A stretch of 64,000 nt of DNA, taken from assembly GCF_022352215.1 (NCBI RefSeq), contig NZ_JAKRWF010000002.1:496001-560000 (forward strand). Direction: 5' to 3'. Positions within the stretch are counted from its first letter, which is position 1. The number at the start of each line of letters is the position of its first letter. The notes below the pieces were generated by a model. The model was not told the origin of the DNA, made no database searches, and saw only the letters and a program-made list of their open reading frames with translations. Positions 38,470 to 46,394 of this stretch are shown one piece after another. The translations under genes and the position numbers were made by a program. Source of the stretch: Flavihumibacter cheonanensis. Its GTDB lineage: Bacteria; Bacteroidota; Bacteroidia; Chitinophagales; Chitinophagaceae.

Positions 38470-38991
38470 ATGCGTAAATGGAATAAGGTTTTATTGGTGG
38501 TTTGCAGCCTGCTGCTGGCCGGCTTCCTAATTCCGGAGTCTTTCCGGATGCCGGTTAGTGGGGCCGATCGCAACAGTTATGCGCAGAATTCCTTTTGGTT
38601 TTATCCTTGGGGCAGTTCCATCACCCATAAAGGGGTTGATATCTTTGCCAAAAAGGGAAAAACAGTGAGAGCAGCCACGCCAGGAATTGTAGTCTATACC
38701 GGCGAATTAAGTAAAGGAGGAAAGGTGGTCTTGATCCTGGGTCCCAAGTGGAGATTTCATTATTATGCACATCTCGACGCTATTGAAACCAGCACGGGAT
38801 CTTATGTAAATCACCAGAGCAAAATCGGAACTGTTGGAACTACCGGTAATGCGCAGGGTAAACCTGCCCATTTGCATTATTCTATCAAAACCTGGATTCC
38901 TTATTTCTGGAAAGCGGATAAATCAAGACAGGGGTGGAAAAAGATGTTCTATTTGAATCCGGTCGAGTATCTGAATGCAGCTGTTGGTTAA
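38470..38991 (+). CDS. M23-family metallopeptidase (LytM-like)
   Basis: The ATG at 38470 gives a 173-residue protein with an N-terminal helix (VLLVVCSLLLAGFLI); the longer frame from 38347 runs through yiaA. The M23 zinc site is complete: His53xxxAsp57 in HKGVDIF and the HLH motif in PAHLHYSIK. The enzyme should cut peptidoglycan cross-links or similar glycyl peptides in the periplasm. No SH3 or LysM domain is present, so targeting is by the N-terminal anchor only. The end overlaps the convergent DoxX gene by 4 bp. Confidence 0.87.
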   Translation: MRKWNKVLLVVCSLLLAGFLIPESFRMPVSGADRNSYAQNSFWFYPWGSSITHKGVDIFAKKGKTVRAATPGIVVYTGELSKGGKVVLILGPKWRFHYYAHLDAIETSTGSYVNHQSKIGTVGTTGNAQGKPAHLHYSIKTWIPYFWKADKSRQGWKKMFYLNPVEYLNAAVG

Positions 38992-39401
38992 TCAGCCAGT
39001 TGTTTTTTTCTGCCAGCCAATGCGCCTGTACACCATAGAGCCCATACAATTAGCACTGGCTGAAAGAACAACCGGATGAGCCGGGTGGTGTCAGAATTCA
39101 GTCCGAATGCATCTACTTTGTTGATGTATTGAGCAATATTTCCGGGAAAGATGAGCAGAAAAAAAAGCGCCGCGGCCCAGCCAACCTGTTGCCTGCGTGA
39201 TTTTAATAACAACAATGCAAGTCCCAGTCCAATTTCCACAAATCCGGATAACACTACTACCAGGTCAGCTTCCAGGGGTAGCCAGCGGGGTACCTGTGCC
39301 TGGAATTCTGTCCTGGCCCAGGTTAGGTGGCCAATGCCTGCCAATAGCAAGAAGATTCCCAGCAGCCAGCGAGCAGCATGATGTAGTAAACTAAGTTGCA
39401 T
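38988..39401 (-). CDS. DoxX-family membrane protein
   Basis: A 137-residue four-helix membrane protein with DoxX features: ARWLLGIFLLLAGIGHLTWA at the start, LSGFVEIGLGLALLLL in the second helix, AALFFLLIFPGNIAQYINK and a C-terminal RLFFQPVLIVWALWC helix. The biochemical role of this DoxX subgroup is not settled; proposals include redox or quinone-linked functions. Confidence 0.85.
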   Translation of the reverse strand: MQLSLLHHAARWLLGIFLLLAGIGHLTWARTEFQAQVPRWLPLEADLVVVLSGFVEIGLGLALLLLKSRRQQVGWAAALFFLLIFPGNIAQYINKVDAFGLNSDTTRLIRLFFQPVLIVWALWCTGALAGRKKQLAD

Positions 39402-39485
39402 GGGAACTAAGATAAATAAACTTAATTGGTAATATAAATTAGAGATATTGTTATCTGCTCATTTTGGTGCAATTTACCAGTTGGT

Positions 39486-40046
39486 ATGAATGTAAACCCA
39501 AAGAGAGCAGAGCAGGCGCGGGTATTGCGCATTGTGAGAAAAGTCCATCGTGCACTTGGTGCATCCTTATTTCTCCTGTTTCTGGTAATTTCCATTACCG
39601 GATTGCTGTTAGGATGGAAAAAAAACAGTGAATGGATCCAGGCTGAAACAGCTACCGGCAGTTCGGGTGATTTGGCGAACTGGTTGCCAATGGATAGTTT
39701 ATATAAGCAAGCCTGCCGATACCTGCAGGATTCAGTGGATGCCGGCCTGTCTGTAAAGTTGGATAAAATCGACCTGAGAGCTAACAAGGGTGTAGCTAAA
39801 TTTTTATTTGCCGATCATTTCTGGGGCGTGCAAGTAGATGGTGCAACCGGACAGTTACTAAAAATTGAAAAGAGGCGCTCCGACTTCATTGAAAAAATCC
39901 ATGATGGATCTATTGTAGATATGAAACTGCTGAATAGTGGTGATGTCTTTAAGTTGATTTTTACCTCCGTATCAGGATTGGCCCTCTTAGGTTTTACCAT
40001 CACCGGTTTCTGGCTCTGGTACGGACCCAAACGCATGCGCCACTAA
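39486..40046 (+). CDS. PepSY-associated TM helix protein
   Basis: A 186-residue membrane protein. A basic N-terminus (KVHRALGASLFLLFLVISITGLLLGW) gives the first PepSY_TM helix. A periplasmic PepSY-like region follows (DKIDLRANKGVAKFLFADHFWGVQVDGATGQLLKIEKRRSD). A second helix near the end is LIFTSVSGLALLGFTITGFWLWYGP. It resembles the short end of iron-uptake or haem-reductase PepSY proteins, but it lacks a reductase domain. The stop is followed at once by a dispersed pyrimidine-rich repeat. Confidence 0.82.
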   Translation: MNVNPKRAEQARVLRIVRKVHRALGASLFLLFLVISITGLLLGWKKNSEWIQAETATGSSGDLANWLPMDSLYKQACRYLQDSVDAGLSVKLDKIDLRANKGVAKFLFADHFWGVQVDGATGQLLKIEKRRSDFIEKIHDGSIVDMKLLNSGDVFKLIFTSVSGLALLGFTITGFWLWYGPKRMRH

Positions 40047-40047
40047 A

Positions 40048-40113
40048 GCCTCTCTTCCATTCCTCCATCTTCCATTCCTCCCTTCTCACGTCTCACGTTC
40101 CCTACTCCATTAC
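40048..40113 (-). repeat. Dispersed repeat copy R1 (TCTCACG plus pyrimidine arm)
   Basis: Between the convergent PepSY-TM and parA genes lies a pyrimidine-rich arm (CTCTTCCATTCCTCC-like, twice) followed by tandem TCTCACG units at 40083-40099. The same modules, in either orientation, recur near 43.0, 56.1-56.5 and 60.25 kb. The arm runs into the 3' end of parA, whose last codons (KEGVME) are also purine-rich on the coding strand. Confidence 0.7.
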
Positions 40114-40845
40114 CCCCTCCTTTATCTCTTCCCACAAATCACTGTAACATTGTGCTGCATACGAAGAAGGCGCGAAAGCGTGTAAGGGTGCCTGGTACAC
40201 GCCCATTTTTTCGACATCCGAGAGATAAGGGATATAATTATGGAAAAACTTATTATCCCGAATCAGTTCCTGCATGATTTCATTGTGCATATTTTTCCGG
40301 ATATCTACCATCGTGAAACAGCACATTAACTTGGACTCGTCCAGGTTTTTTTCAGAGAAATAGTCTTTCACCAACTCGTAACTCCGAACAGAGAGTGTGG
40401 TAGGAATGGTTGGCATCAGGATGATATCCGCTGCATAAAAGATATTTTCTGAGAGCACGGAAAAGCCAGGCGGACAATCAATAAATACAAAATCATATTC
40501 TTTTTCCAGCTGGCTCAGAATGGATTTGAAGCGTCGTTTGGAGCTGCGCAATTCTTCCAGGATGATTTCAAGATTTCGTGCAGTCAGATCAGCGGGAATG
40601 ATATCAATGTTTTCATAACCGGTAGCCATTACCAGTTCATCCAGGTCCAGTTGCTCATTAAACAACTTCTGTGTGCCGCTTTTAATTTTCGGTTGCACAT
40701 TGTAGTAGAAGGAGGTTGAGCCCTGTGGGTCGAGGTCCCATAAGAGCACCTTATAACCGTCCTGTGCTGCCAGGTAAGAAAGATTAACACAGGTGGCGGT
40801 CTTACCAACGCCACCTTTCAAATGGTAGAGTGCGATGGAAATCAT
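40102..40845 (-). CDS. Orphan ParA-family ATPase
   Basis: A 247-residue ParA/MinD-type ATPase. The deviant Walker A motif is LKGGVGKTA near residue 9, the A' motif is WDLDPQGS and Walker B is YDFVFIDCPPG. No ParB gene, parS-like repeat or replication gene is adjacent. It starts 14 bp after uvrB on the same strand, so the two may be cotranscribed. A role in chromosome or protein-complex positioning is possible. Plasmid partition is unlikely, given the chromosomal neighbours. Confidence 0.9.
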   Translation of the reverse strand: MISIALYHLKGGVGKTATCVNLSYLAAQDGYKVLLWDLDPQGSTSFYYNVQPKIKSGTQKLFNEQLDLDELVMATGYENIDIIPADLTARNLEIILEELRSSKRRFKSILSQLEKEYDFVFIDCPPGFSVLSENIFYAADIILMPTIPTTLSVRSYELVKDYFSEKNLDESKLMCCFTMVDIRKNMHNEIMQELIRDNKFFHNYIPYLSDVEKMGVYQAPLHAFAPSSYAAQCYSDLWEEIKEGVME

Positions 40846-40859
40846 ATTGGAAAAATACC

Positions 40860-42899
40860 CTATTTCTTCATGCTTTCCAATTCCTTTTGCATGCGGAACA
40901 TTTCATCCCGAAGTCGGGCTGCTTCCATGAAATCTAGATCCCTTGCTGCTTTTTCCATGGATTTTTTGGTCTGGGCGATGGCTTTTTCCATTTGCGGGAT
41001 GGTCTTATACTGCTCCTGGTCTTCCGCCGCCACTTCTACCAGTTCACCATCCGGTGCCATCGCATAGGGGTTCTTGATATCATATCCCTTGATGTCCAGC
41101 ACTGAAGTTTGCGCCATTACCTGTTCTATGGATTTCTTCACCGTTCGGGGAGTAATGCCGTGTTCCAGGTTATAAGCAATTTGCTTTTCCCTGCGCCGGG
41201 TGGTTTCATCAATGGTACGCTGCATGCTTTCCGTGATCTTATCCCCATAGAAAATAACGAGCCCATCTACATTACGGGCAGCCCTGCCCGCAGTTTGGGT
41301 AAGGGATCGTTCATTGCGAAGAAAGCCCTCTTTGTCCGCATCCAGGATGGCAACCAATGAAACTTCAGGCAGATCCAATCCCTCCCGTAGCAGGTTTACG
41401 CCAACCAGTACATCGATTTCACCCAGGCGTAGTTGCCGGAGGATCTCCACCCGGTCGAGTGTATCCACTTCTGAATGGATGTATTTGGATTTGATATTGA
41501 TGCGCTGCAGGTATTTATCCATTTCCTCAGCCATACGTTTGGTAAGGGTGGTAACCAATACGCGATCCCCTTTTTTAACGCGGAGGTCAATTTCATGGAG
41601 CAGGTCATCAATCTGGTTGAAACTGGGGCGCACTTCAATAGGAGGGTCTAGCAGTCCGGTCGGACGTACCACCTGTTCTACTACTACACCGCCTGTTTGT
41701 TCCAGTTCATATTCACCGGGAGTAGCCGAAACATAAATGACCTGGTTGAGCAGGCTTTCGAATTCATGGAAGTTAAGCGGACGGTTATCCAGTGCTGATG
41801 GCAACCGGAAACCAAAATCAACGAGGTTCAGTTTTCTGCTGCGATCACCACCATACATGCCACTCACCTGTGGAATGGTTTGATGGCTTTCGTCAATTAC
41901 GCAGAGAAAGTCTTTGGGGAAATAATCCAACAAACAGAAGGGGCGGGTGCCAGGCTGACGGCGATCAAAAAAGCGCGAATAGTTTTCTACTCCGTTACAA
42001 TAGCCCAGTTCGCGGATCATTTCCAGATCATAGTTGACTCTTTCACTAATTCGTTGGGCTTCAATGAATCGTCCCTGTGTTTTGAAATACTCCACCTGGG
42101 CCACCATTTCATCCTGGATTTCATTGAGCACCTGTTGCATCATATCCTTGGGAGCGAGGTAGAGATTGGCTGGGAAGATGGCAGCATTTTCCAGTTTGCC
42201 AATGCGCTTACCGGTTGTTATCTCAAAACTCTCAATGGTTTCAATTTCATCACCAAAGAAAATGACGCGGTAGCCAATATCGAGGTAGGGGAGGTTGATA
42301 TCTACGGTATCTCCTTTTACGCGAAAGGTTCCTCTTGTGAAATCCGTTTGAGTGCGGGTATAGAGGGAATTCACCAGCGCATGCAGAAATCCCTGCCGGG
42401 AAATCAGCTGACCTTCGTGAATCCGAACAATGCCATTTTCAAATTCGGTAGGGTTACCCATACCATAAATACAACTTACAGAAGCCACTACGATGATATC
42501 TCTCCGACCGCTTAAGAGTTGGGAGGTTGCCTGGAGTCTAAGTTTATCCAGCTCTTCATTGATGGCCAGATCTTTTTCGATATAGGTATCAGAAACCGGG
42601 ATATACGCTTCCGGCTGGTAATAATCGTAATAGGAAACAAAATAGCCAACTGCATTATCCGGGAAGAATTGTTTGAATTCTCCATAGAGTTGAGCTACCA
42701 GGGTTTTATTGTGGGTGAGGACCAGGGTCGGTTTTTGCACCTGCTGAATCACATTGGCGATGGTGAAGGTTTTACCACTACCGGTTACACCAAGTAAGGT
42801 CTGGTGTTTTTCTCCTGCTTTCAACCCTTCAGTTAATTGCGCAATGGCAGTGGGCTGATCACCTGCCGGTTGATAGGAAGATTTAAGAAGGAAAGGCAT
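40860..42899 (-). CDS. uvrB: Excinuclease ABC subunit B
   Basis: The ATG at 42899 gives a 679-residue UvrB; the 43 extra residues of the longer frame are translated purine-rich repeat DNA. The N-terminus MPFLLKSSYQPAGDQPTAI, the Walker A motif GVTGSGKT, the beta-hairpin YYDYYQPEAYIP, helicase motifs (ATPGEYE, GVNLLREGLDLPEVSLVAILDADKEGF) and a C-terminal UvrC-binding coiled coil (DLDFMEAARLRDEM) are all present. It verifies DNA damage and loads UvrC in nucleotide excision repair. Its 5' flank is occupied by dispersed repeat R2. Confidence 0.98.
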   Translation of the reverse strand: MPFLLKSSYQPAGDQPTAIAQLTEGLKAGEKHQTLLGVTGSGKTFTIANVIQQVQKPTLVLTHNKTLVAQLYGEFKQFFPDNAVGYFVSYYDYYQPEAYIPVSDTYIEKDLAINEELDKLRLQATSQLLSGRRDIIVVASVSCIYGMGNPTEFENGIVRIHEGQLISRQGFLHALVNSLYTRTQTDFTRGTFRVKGDTVDINLPYLDIGYRVIFFGDEIETIESFEITTGKRIGKLENAAIFPANLYLAPKDMMQQVLNEIQDEMVAQVEYFKTQGRFIEAQRISERVNYDLEMIRELGYCNGVENYSRFFDRRQPGTRPFCLLDYFPKDFLCVIDESHQTIPQVSGMYGGDRSRKLNLVDFGFRLPSALDNRPLNFHEFESLLNQVIYVSATPGEYELEQTGGVVVEQVVRPTGLLDPPIEVRPSFNQIDDLLHEIDLRVKKGDRVLVTTLTKRMAEEMDKYLQRINIKSKYIHSEVDTLDRVEILRQLRLGEIDVLVGVNLLREGLDLPEVSLVAILDADKEGFLRNERSLTQTAGRAARNVDGLVIFYGDKITESMQRTIDETTRRREKQIAYNLEHGITPRTVKKSIEQVMAQTSVLDIKGYDIKNPYAMAPDGELVEVAAEDQEQYKTIPQMEKAIAQTKKSMEKAARDLDFMEAARLRDEMFRMQKELESMKK

Positions 42900-42906
42900 G
42901 GAGCAA

Positions 42907-43040
42907 AGGTATGGAAGCCGTGACAATGGAAGATGGAGGAAAGGAAGAAAGGAGGAAGGGAAGAAAGGGGGAAAGGAAGATGGAGGAATGGGGGAAGAAC
43001 ACCATTCCTCCTTTGTCTCCTCTTCCATACCTTCGTCTCA
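42907..43040 (+). repeat. Dispersed repeat copy R2 (purine arm, hairpin, pyrimidine arm)
   Basis: The region between the divergent uvrB and DUF3817 starts is a purine-rich arm (about 42925-43000) followed by a pyrimidine-rich arm. GGAGGAATGG (42982-42991) pairs exactly with CCATTCCTCC (43002-43011). The stretch 43009-43031 matches 56462-56484 of copy R3 at 21 of 23 positions. The repeat takes up almost the whole divergent promoter region. Confidence 0.75.
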
Positions 43041-43052
43041 AATTCACAACTC

Positions 43053-43364
43053 ATGCAGGAACCGGCGGTAGTAAAAAAGTTCCGGGCTATTGGAACGGCT
43101 GAAGGGATTTCATTTCTGGTATTATTAGGTGTGGCAATGCCCCTGAAGTATATGATGGATATGCCGAAAGCGGTTACCTATGTCGGCTGGGTTCATGGAA
43201 TCCTGTTCGTATGGTATTGTTATATGGTAATTGAAACCGGGCAAGCATTGAAATGGAAGTTTGGCCGCATCTTTCTGGCTTTCCTGGCTTCCCTGCTTCC
43301 CTTCGGACCTTTTTTGTTTGACCGCTGGTTTTTGCGCAAGGGCAAATCGGCACTGGAGGAGTAA
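43053..43364 (+). CDS. DUF3817-family membrane protein
   Basis: The ATG at 43053 gives a 103-residue protein with three helices; the frame upstream translates repeat R2. Family features are the N-terminal VKKFRAIGTAEGISFLVLLGVAMPLKY, the central GWVHGILFVWYCYMV and the C-terminal FLASLLPFGPFLFDRWFL. DUF3817 proteins are small integral membrane proteins, and their function is not known to me. It is convergent with mgsA, 3 bp apart. Confidence 0.85.
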   Translation: MQEPAVVKKFRAIGTAEGISFLVLLGVAMPLKYMMDMPKAVTYVGWVHGILFVWYCYMVIETGQALKWKFGRIFLAFLASLLPFGPFLFDRWFLRKGKSALEE

Positions 43365-43367
43365 GCC

Positions 43368-43826
43368 TTAATCTTCAATCTTTCTTTTCAGGTATCCCGA
43401 GTAGTCGGGAATCACTGCCTGGTAGTGGTCAGACATAAGTGGTGAACTTATGATAAAGTCGGCTGTGGCGGGGTCATTTGCGACTACGCAATTCCAGGCA
43501 ATAGCCACCCGTAATAAAGCTTTTACATCACTATCGTGCGGTTGAGCCTCCATCGGATCCCAGAAAAAGATGAGAATATCAATTTCACCATCCGCTATCA
43601 TCGCCCCGATCTGCTGATCGCCACCTAATGGTCCACTCAGTAATTTTTTTACCGGCCGGTCTAATTGATCTTCCAGTAATCTGCCCGTGGTACCGGTTGC
43701 AAGCAACTCATGGCGGGCAAGTATTACTTTGTTTTTCTCCGCCCAGTCCACCATCTCTTTTTTCTTCTTATCGTGTGCGACCATAGCAATTCGCTTTCTG
43801 GGTTGGAAGCTTCGGTGGGTGACCAT
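43368..43826 (-). CDS. mgsA: Methylglyoxal synthase
   Basis: A 152-residue protein, the same length as the E. coli enzyme. Conserved parts are RIAMVAHDKKK, the phosphate loop ATGTTG, LSGPLGGDQQIGA with a catalytic Asp, FFWDPMEAQPHDSDVKAL with the catalytic His and Asp, and NDPATADFII. It converts dihydroxyacetone phosphate to methylglyoxal and phosphate in the cytoplasm, a relief route when sugar phosphates build up. Confidence 0.96.
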   Translation of the reverse strand: MVTHRSFQPRKRIAMVAHDKKKKEMVDWAEKNKVILARHELLATGTTGRLLEDQLDRPVKKLLSGPLGGDQQIGAMIADGEIDILIFFWDPMEAQPHDSDVKALLRVAIAWNCVVANDPATADFIISSPLMSDHYQAVIPDYSGYLKRKIED

Positions 43827-43925
43827 GTAGAATTGTTTGCGCTATATTCCTGTTAAAGCATGGGCTTTGCTATTCTTCGGCATAGTAATTGTTAACAAGT
43901 TATCCACAACCCAAGGACCAAGACC

Positions 43926-44552
43926 ATGCATTTACTAACCCCCTTTCTAACGGTGGCGATCATCTGCCGTTTATTTCCTCTTGCTGCTCAGCCTACCTCT
44001 GGCGCGCCGATCACTCCAACCATGGGGGTTCGCAATCTTTTATCAATTCGGTTGTCCGACCCAGTTATTCAGGTACCTTCTAAAATATTGCTGAAATGGG
44101 AACTGGCTTCCGTGAAAAGAGGTGGTTATGTGAATTTAGAGAGAGCTGCTTTTCAGGAGGGGCCTTTTGAAGTCATAGCTGTCATCCGACAGGATTCAGT
44201 TGAAAGCAATTTTACAGATGAACAACCTATGAAAGGAAAAAACTTTTATCGGTTGAAATGGGTATTGGAAGATGGGACCAGGCATGTTTCCAATACCGTG
44301 CAGGCAAATCTGGCGGGCGATATGACCTGTAAATTCTATCCTAACCCCGTAGATAATGTACTGATAGTACGTTCAGAACAGCCCCTGGATCTCATTTTGT
44401 CGGATGGAAATGGAAAAGTCCGGATAAACCTGAAACTTCAGGCAGGTTTGCAGACAGTGGATGTTTCTTCCCTTGATAAGGGATTGTATATCATCACTTT
44501 AACACAGGCAGAGAGTGGAAGAAAAATAACCGAGAAGCTGATTAAGAACTAG
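43926..44552 (+). CDS. T9SS type A sorting-domain protein
   Basis: A 208-residue secreted protein with a signal peptide (ending LAAQ) and a C-terminal type IX secretion sorting domain of about 75 residues: FYPNPVDNVLIVRSE, LILSDGNGKV, LDKGLYIITLTQ and EKLIKN at the very end. The middle (KWELASVKRGGYVNLERA, NFYRLKWVLEDGTRHVSN) resembles the fibronectin-like linker often found before such tails. No enzymatic domain is seen. It should be exported through T9SS to the cell surface or the medium. Confidence 0.85.
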   Translation: MHLLTPFLTVAIICRLFPLAAQPTSGAPITPTMGVRNLLSIRLSDPVIQVPSKILLKWELASVKRGGYVNLERAAFQEGPFEVIAVIRQDSVESNFTDEQPMKGKNFYRLKWVLEDGTRHVSNTVQANLAGDMTCKFYPNPVDNVLIVRSEQPLDLILSDGNGKVRINLKLQAGLQTVDVSSLDKGLYIITLTQAESGRKITEKLIKN

Positions 44553-44656
44553 TAAAATCCTACGTGTTTTTACGCAATTTTCTAAAACACTTGCATATAT
44601 AAGAGAAAACTAGTATTATTGTAACGGTTTTTCATAGGATATTGGATTTTAAAAAC

Positions 44657-44688
44657 GGGGTTGAATGTCTATTCTGACCCCTTTTTTT
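44657..44688 (+). terminator. Probable intrinsic terminator
   Basis: GGGGT (44657-44661) pairs with ACCCC (44677-44681 approximately) and is followed by a run of seven T residues. The stem is short and the loop long, so it is weaker than the other terminators in the window. It lies about 100 bp after the T9SS gene. Confidence 0.5.
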
Positions 44689-45040
44689 ATGCCCGGAATC
44701 GAATAAACCTATTCTCTCTCCTTATCGTTATCCCTGAAAATTGAACGTTAAACTTCCGCTAAAACCATGCCTAAATTTTAGCAACCTGTTTTACTATTTC
44801 TTCGCTGGTTCAAATCTCTAGCCATTTAATACTCTGAAGGAAGTCTGAGTTAATCACAATTGTCAGATACTTCCTGAATTTTATCCGAAAATTGAAGCGA
44901 TTTCAAAATTTCTTTTGAAAAGCAGGCTTTTTAAATGGTTTTTTTATATACCTCCAAACTCCCTCATTATCAATTCATTTCTTTTTAACAACTTATTTAA
45001 AAGTGAACCATTGATTGTTTTTTATCATTTATTACTTATT

Positions 45041-45071
45041 AATTACCCTAAAATTTTCAAAAATTACCCTA
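45041..45071 (+). promoter_or_regulatory. AATTACCCTA direct repeat upstream of ROK gene 1
   Basis: Two identical 10-mers at 45041-45050 and 45062-45071 are spaced 21 bp apart, two helical turns, and lie 63-93 bp before the ROK start. They may be an operator for the ROK protein or another regulator. I do not see the same repeat before the second ROK gene. Confidence 0.35.
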
Positions 45072-45133
45072 TTTTAACAATCTAAATAAAATTGTTAAAA
45101 AGTTCCCCGAACATCAGAAAAGATTTAGCAACA

Positions 45134-46348
45134 ATGGCTGGTAAGTCAGATTTATATAAGAGTAAAATAATAAAGGAGCTCTGTTTGGGAAACCAGCTAT
45201 CGGGATCTGATATCAGTCTCCGTATTGACAGAAGTCTGCCACTAACCTTAAGGATATTGACTGAACTGGTAAAGGAGGGGACAGTCGAAGAAAGGGGCTA
45301 TGCTGCATCTACTGGTGGTCGCCGTCCACTTATGTATGCACTGGCTGCGGGTAAAATGTATGGAATTGCGGTCGCAATGGATCAGCTGGTCACAACCATT
45401 GCTTTGGTAGACCTTCAGAGCTTTACGATTCTTGAATCAAAGAAGCTCAATTTACAACTCAAGGATAACGATTCCTCACTTGGTCAATTAATTAGCAACC
45501 TGAATGAATTCATTCATGGATTAACGATTGATACGGATAAAATAATTGGTATTGGCATTGGCATGCCTGGTTTCATTGATGTCAATAAAGGTATTAATTA
45601 CTCCTATCTCGATAACCGGGGAACAAGCTTGACTAAGCGAATGGAAGATGAGATTGGTATACCTGTATATATAGACAACGATTCCAGTATCATTGCGCTG
45701 GCTGAGTTTAAACTGGGGGGGGCAAAATCCCGTGGAAATGCGATGGTAATCAATGTTTCCTGGGGAATTGGTTTAGGAATGATCGTTAATGGAGAGCTTT
45801 TCCGTGGTTATAATGGCTTTTCAGGAGAGTTCAGTCATATTCCCATATTCAACAACAACAAACTTTGTGATTGTGGTAAAAACGGCTGCCTGGAAACAGA
45901 AGCTTCCCTAAAAGTTGTGGTTGAAAAAGCGCGACATGGAATTACAGAAGGTCGTGTTACAAGTATGAAAAAGCTTCCGGATGAAATAGAAGAAGCCTGC
46001 CAGGAAGTACTAAAAGCTGCAACAAGGGGCGATCAGTTTGCTGTAGAACTGGTATCTGAAGCCGCCATGCACATTGGAAAGGGGATTGCCATCCTTATAC
46101 ATATCATGAATCCGGAGCTTATCATATTAAGTGGTCGTGGTGCAGCGGCTGGCAATCTTTGGCTGCCTCCTATTCAACAGGCGCTTAACAGGTATTGTAT
46201 TCCCAGACTGGCAGCCTACACAAATATGGAAATTTCCAGGCTTAGCAAGGAAGCAGAATTGATGGGTGCAGCCTGCCTGGTTGTAGAAAACATTGACAAA
46301 CAACCAAAAATAAAACCGGCAATACCAGTACGACCTTTTGTAGCATAG
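45134..46348 (+). CDS. ROK-family transcriptional regulator, copy 1
   Basis: The ATG at 45134 (404 residues) lines up with the start of the paralogue at 51578; the longer TTG frame is not needed. The N-terminus is a winged helix-turn-helix (LYKSKIIKELCLGNQLSGSDISLRI). The rest is a ROK domain with MPGFIDVNKG, NDSSIIALAEFKLGG and the zinc motif CDCGKNGCLETEAS after GEFSHIPIF. NagC/Mlc-type ROK proteins repress sugar genes and release DNA on binding a sugar or its derivative. It lies 46 bp before susC copy 2 on the same strand, so it probably controls that SusCD pair and may be cotranscribed with it. Confidence 0.92.
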   Translation: MAGKSDLYKSKIIKELCLGNQLSGSDISLRIDRSLPLTLRILTELVKEGTVEERGYAASTGGRRPLMYALAAGKMYGIAVAMDQLVTTIALVDLQSFTILESKKLNLQLKDNDSSLGQLISNLNEFIHGLTIDTDKIIGIGIGMPGFIDVNKGINYSYLDNRGTSLTKRMEDEIGIPVYIDNDSSIIALAEFKLGGAKSRGNAMVINVSWGIGLGMIVNGELFRGYNGFSGEFSHIPIFNNNKLCDCGKNGCLETEASLKVVVEKARHGITEGRVTSMKKLPDEIEEACQEVLKAATRGDQFAVELVSEAAMHIGKGIAILIHIMNPELIILSGRGAAAGNLWLPPIQQALNRYCIPRLAAYTNMEISRLSKEAELMGAACLVVENIDKQPKIKPAIPVRPFVA

Positions 46349-46394
46349 TTGCAAGAGAAGTACTGTTCGTTAATAACCAAACAAAACAACTGCA

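Larger units (their letters stand above)
44553..45133. other. 581-bp AT-rich intergenic region
   Basis: A terminator for the T9SS gene lies at 44657-44688. The rest becomes strongly AT-rich toward the ROK gene and has no ORF I can support. A 10-bp direct repeat, AATTACCCTA, occurs at 45041 and 45062 (21 bp apart), and I take it as a possible operator. No clear TAnnTTTG box is seen. Confidence 0.5.

Noticed and set aside
42900-43028. 43-residue N-terminal extension of UvrB
   Set aside because: The extension is translated purine-rich repeat DNA (PPSSFPPFFPSSFLPF), and the family start MPFLLKSSYQPAGDQP is at 42899.
43900-43908. Perfect DnaA box (TTATCCACA), with a ParA gene a few kb away
   Set aside because: Only one box, no cluster, no AT-rich unwinding repeats, no dnaA/dnaN/parB nearby. 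One match in 64 kb is expected by chance, so this is not called an origin.
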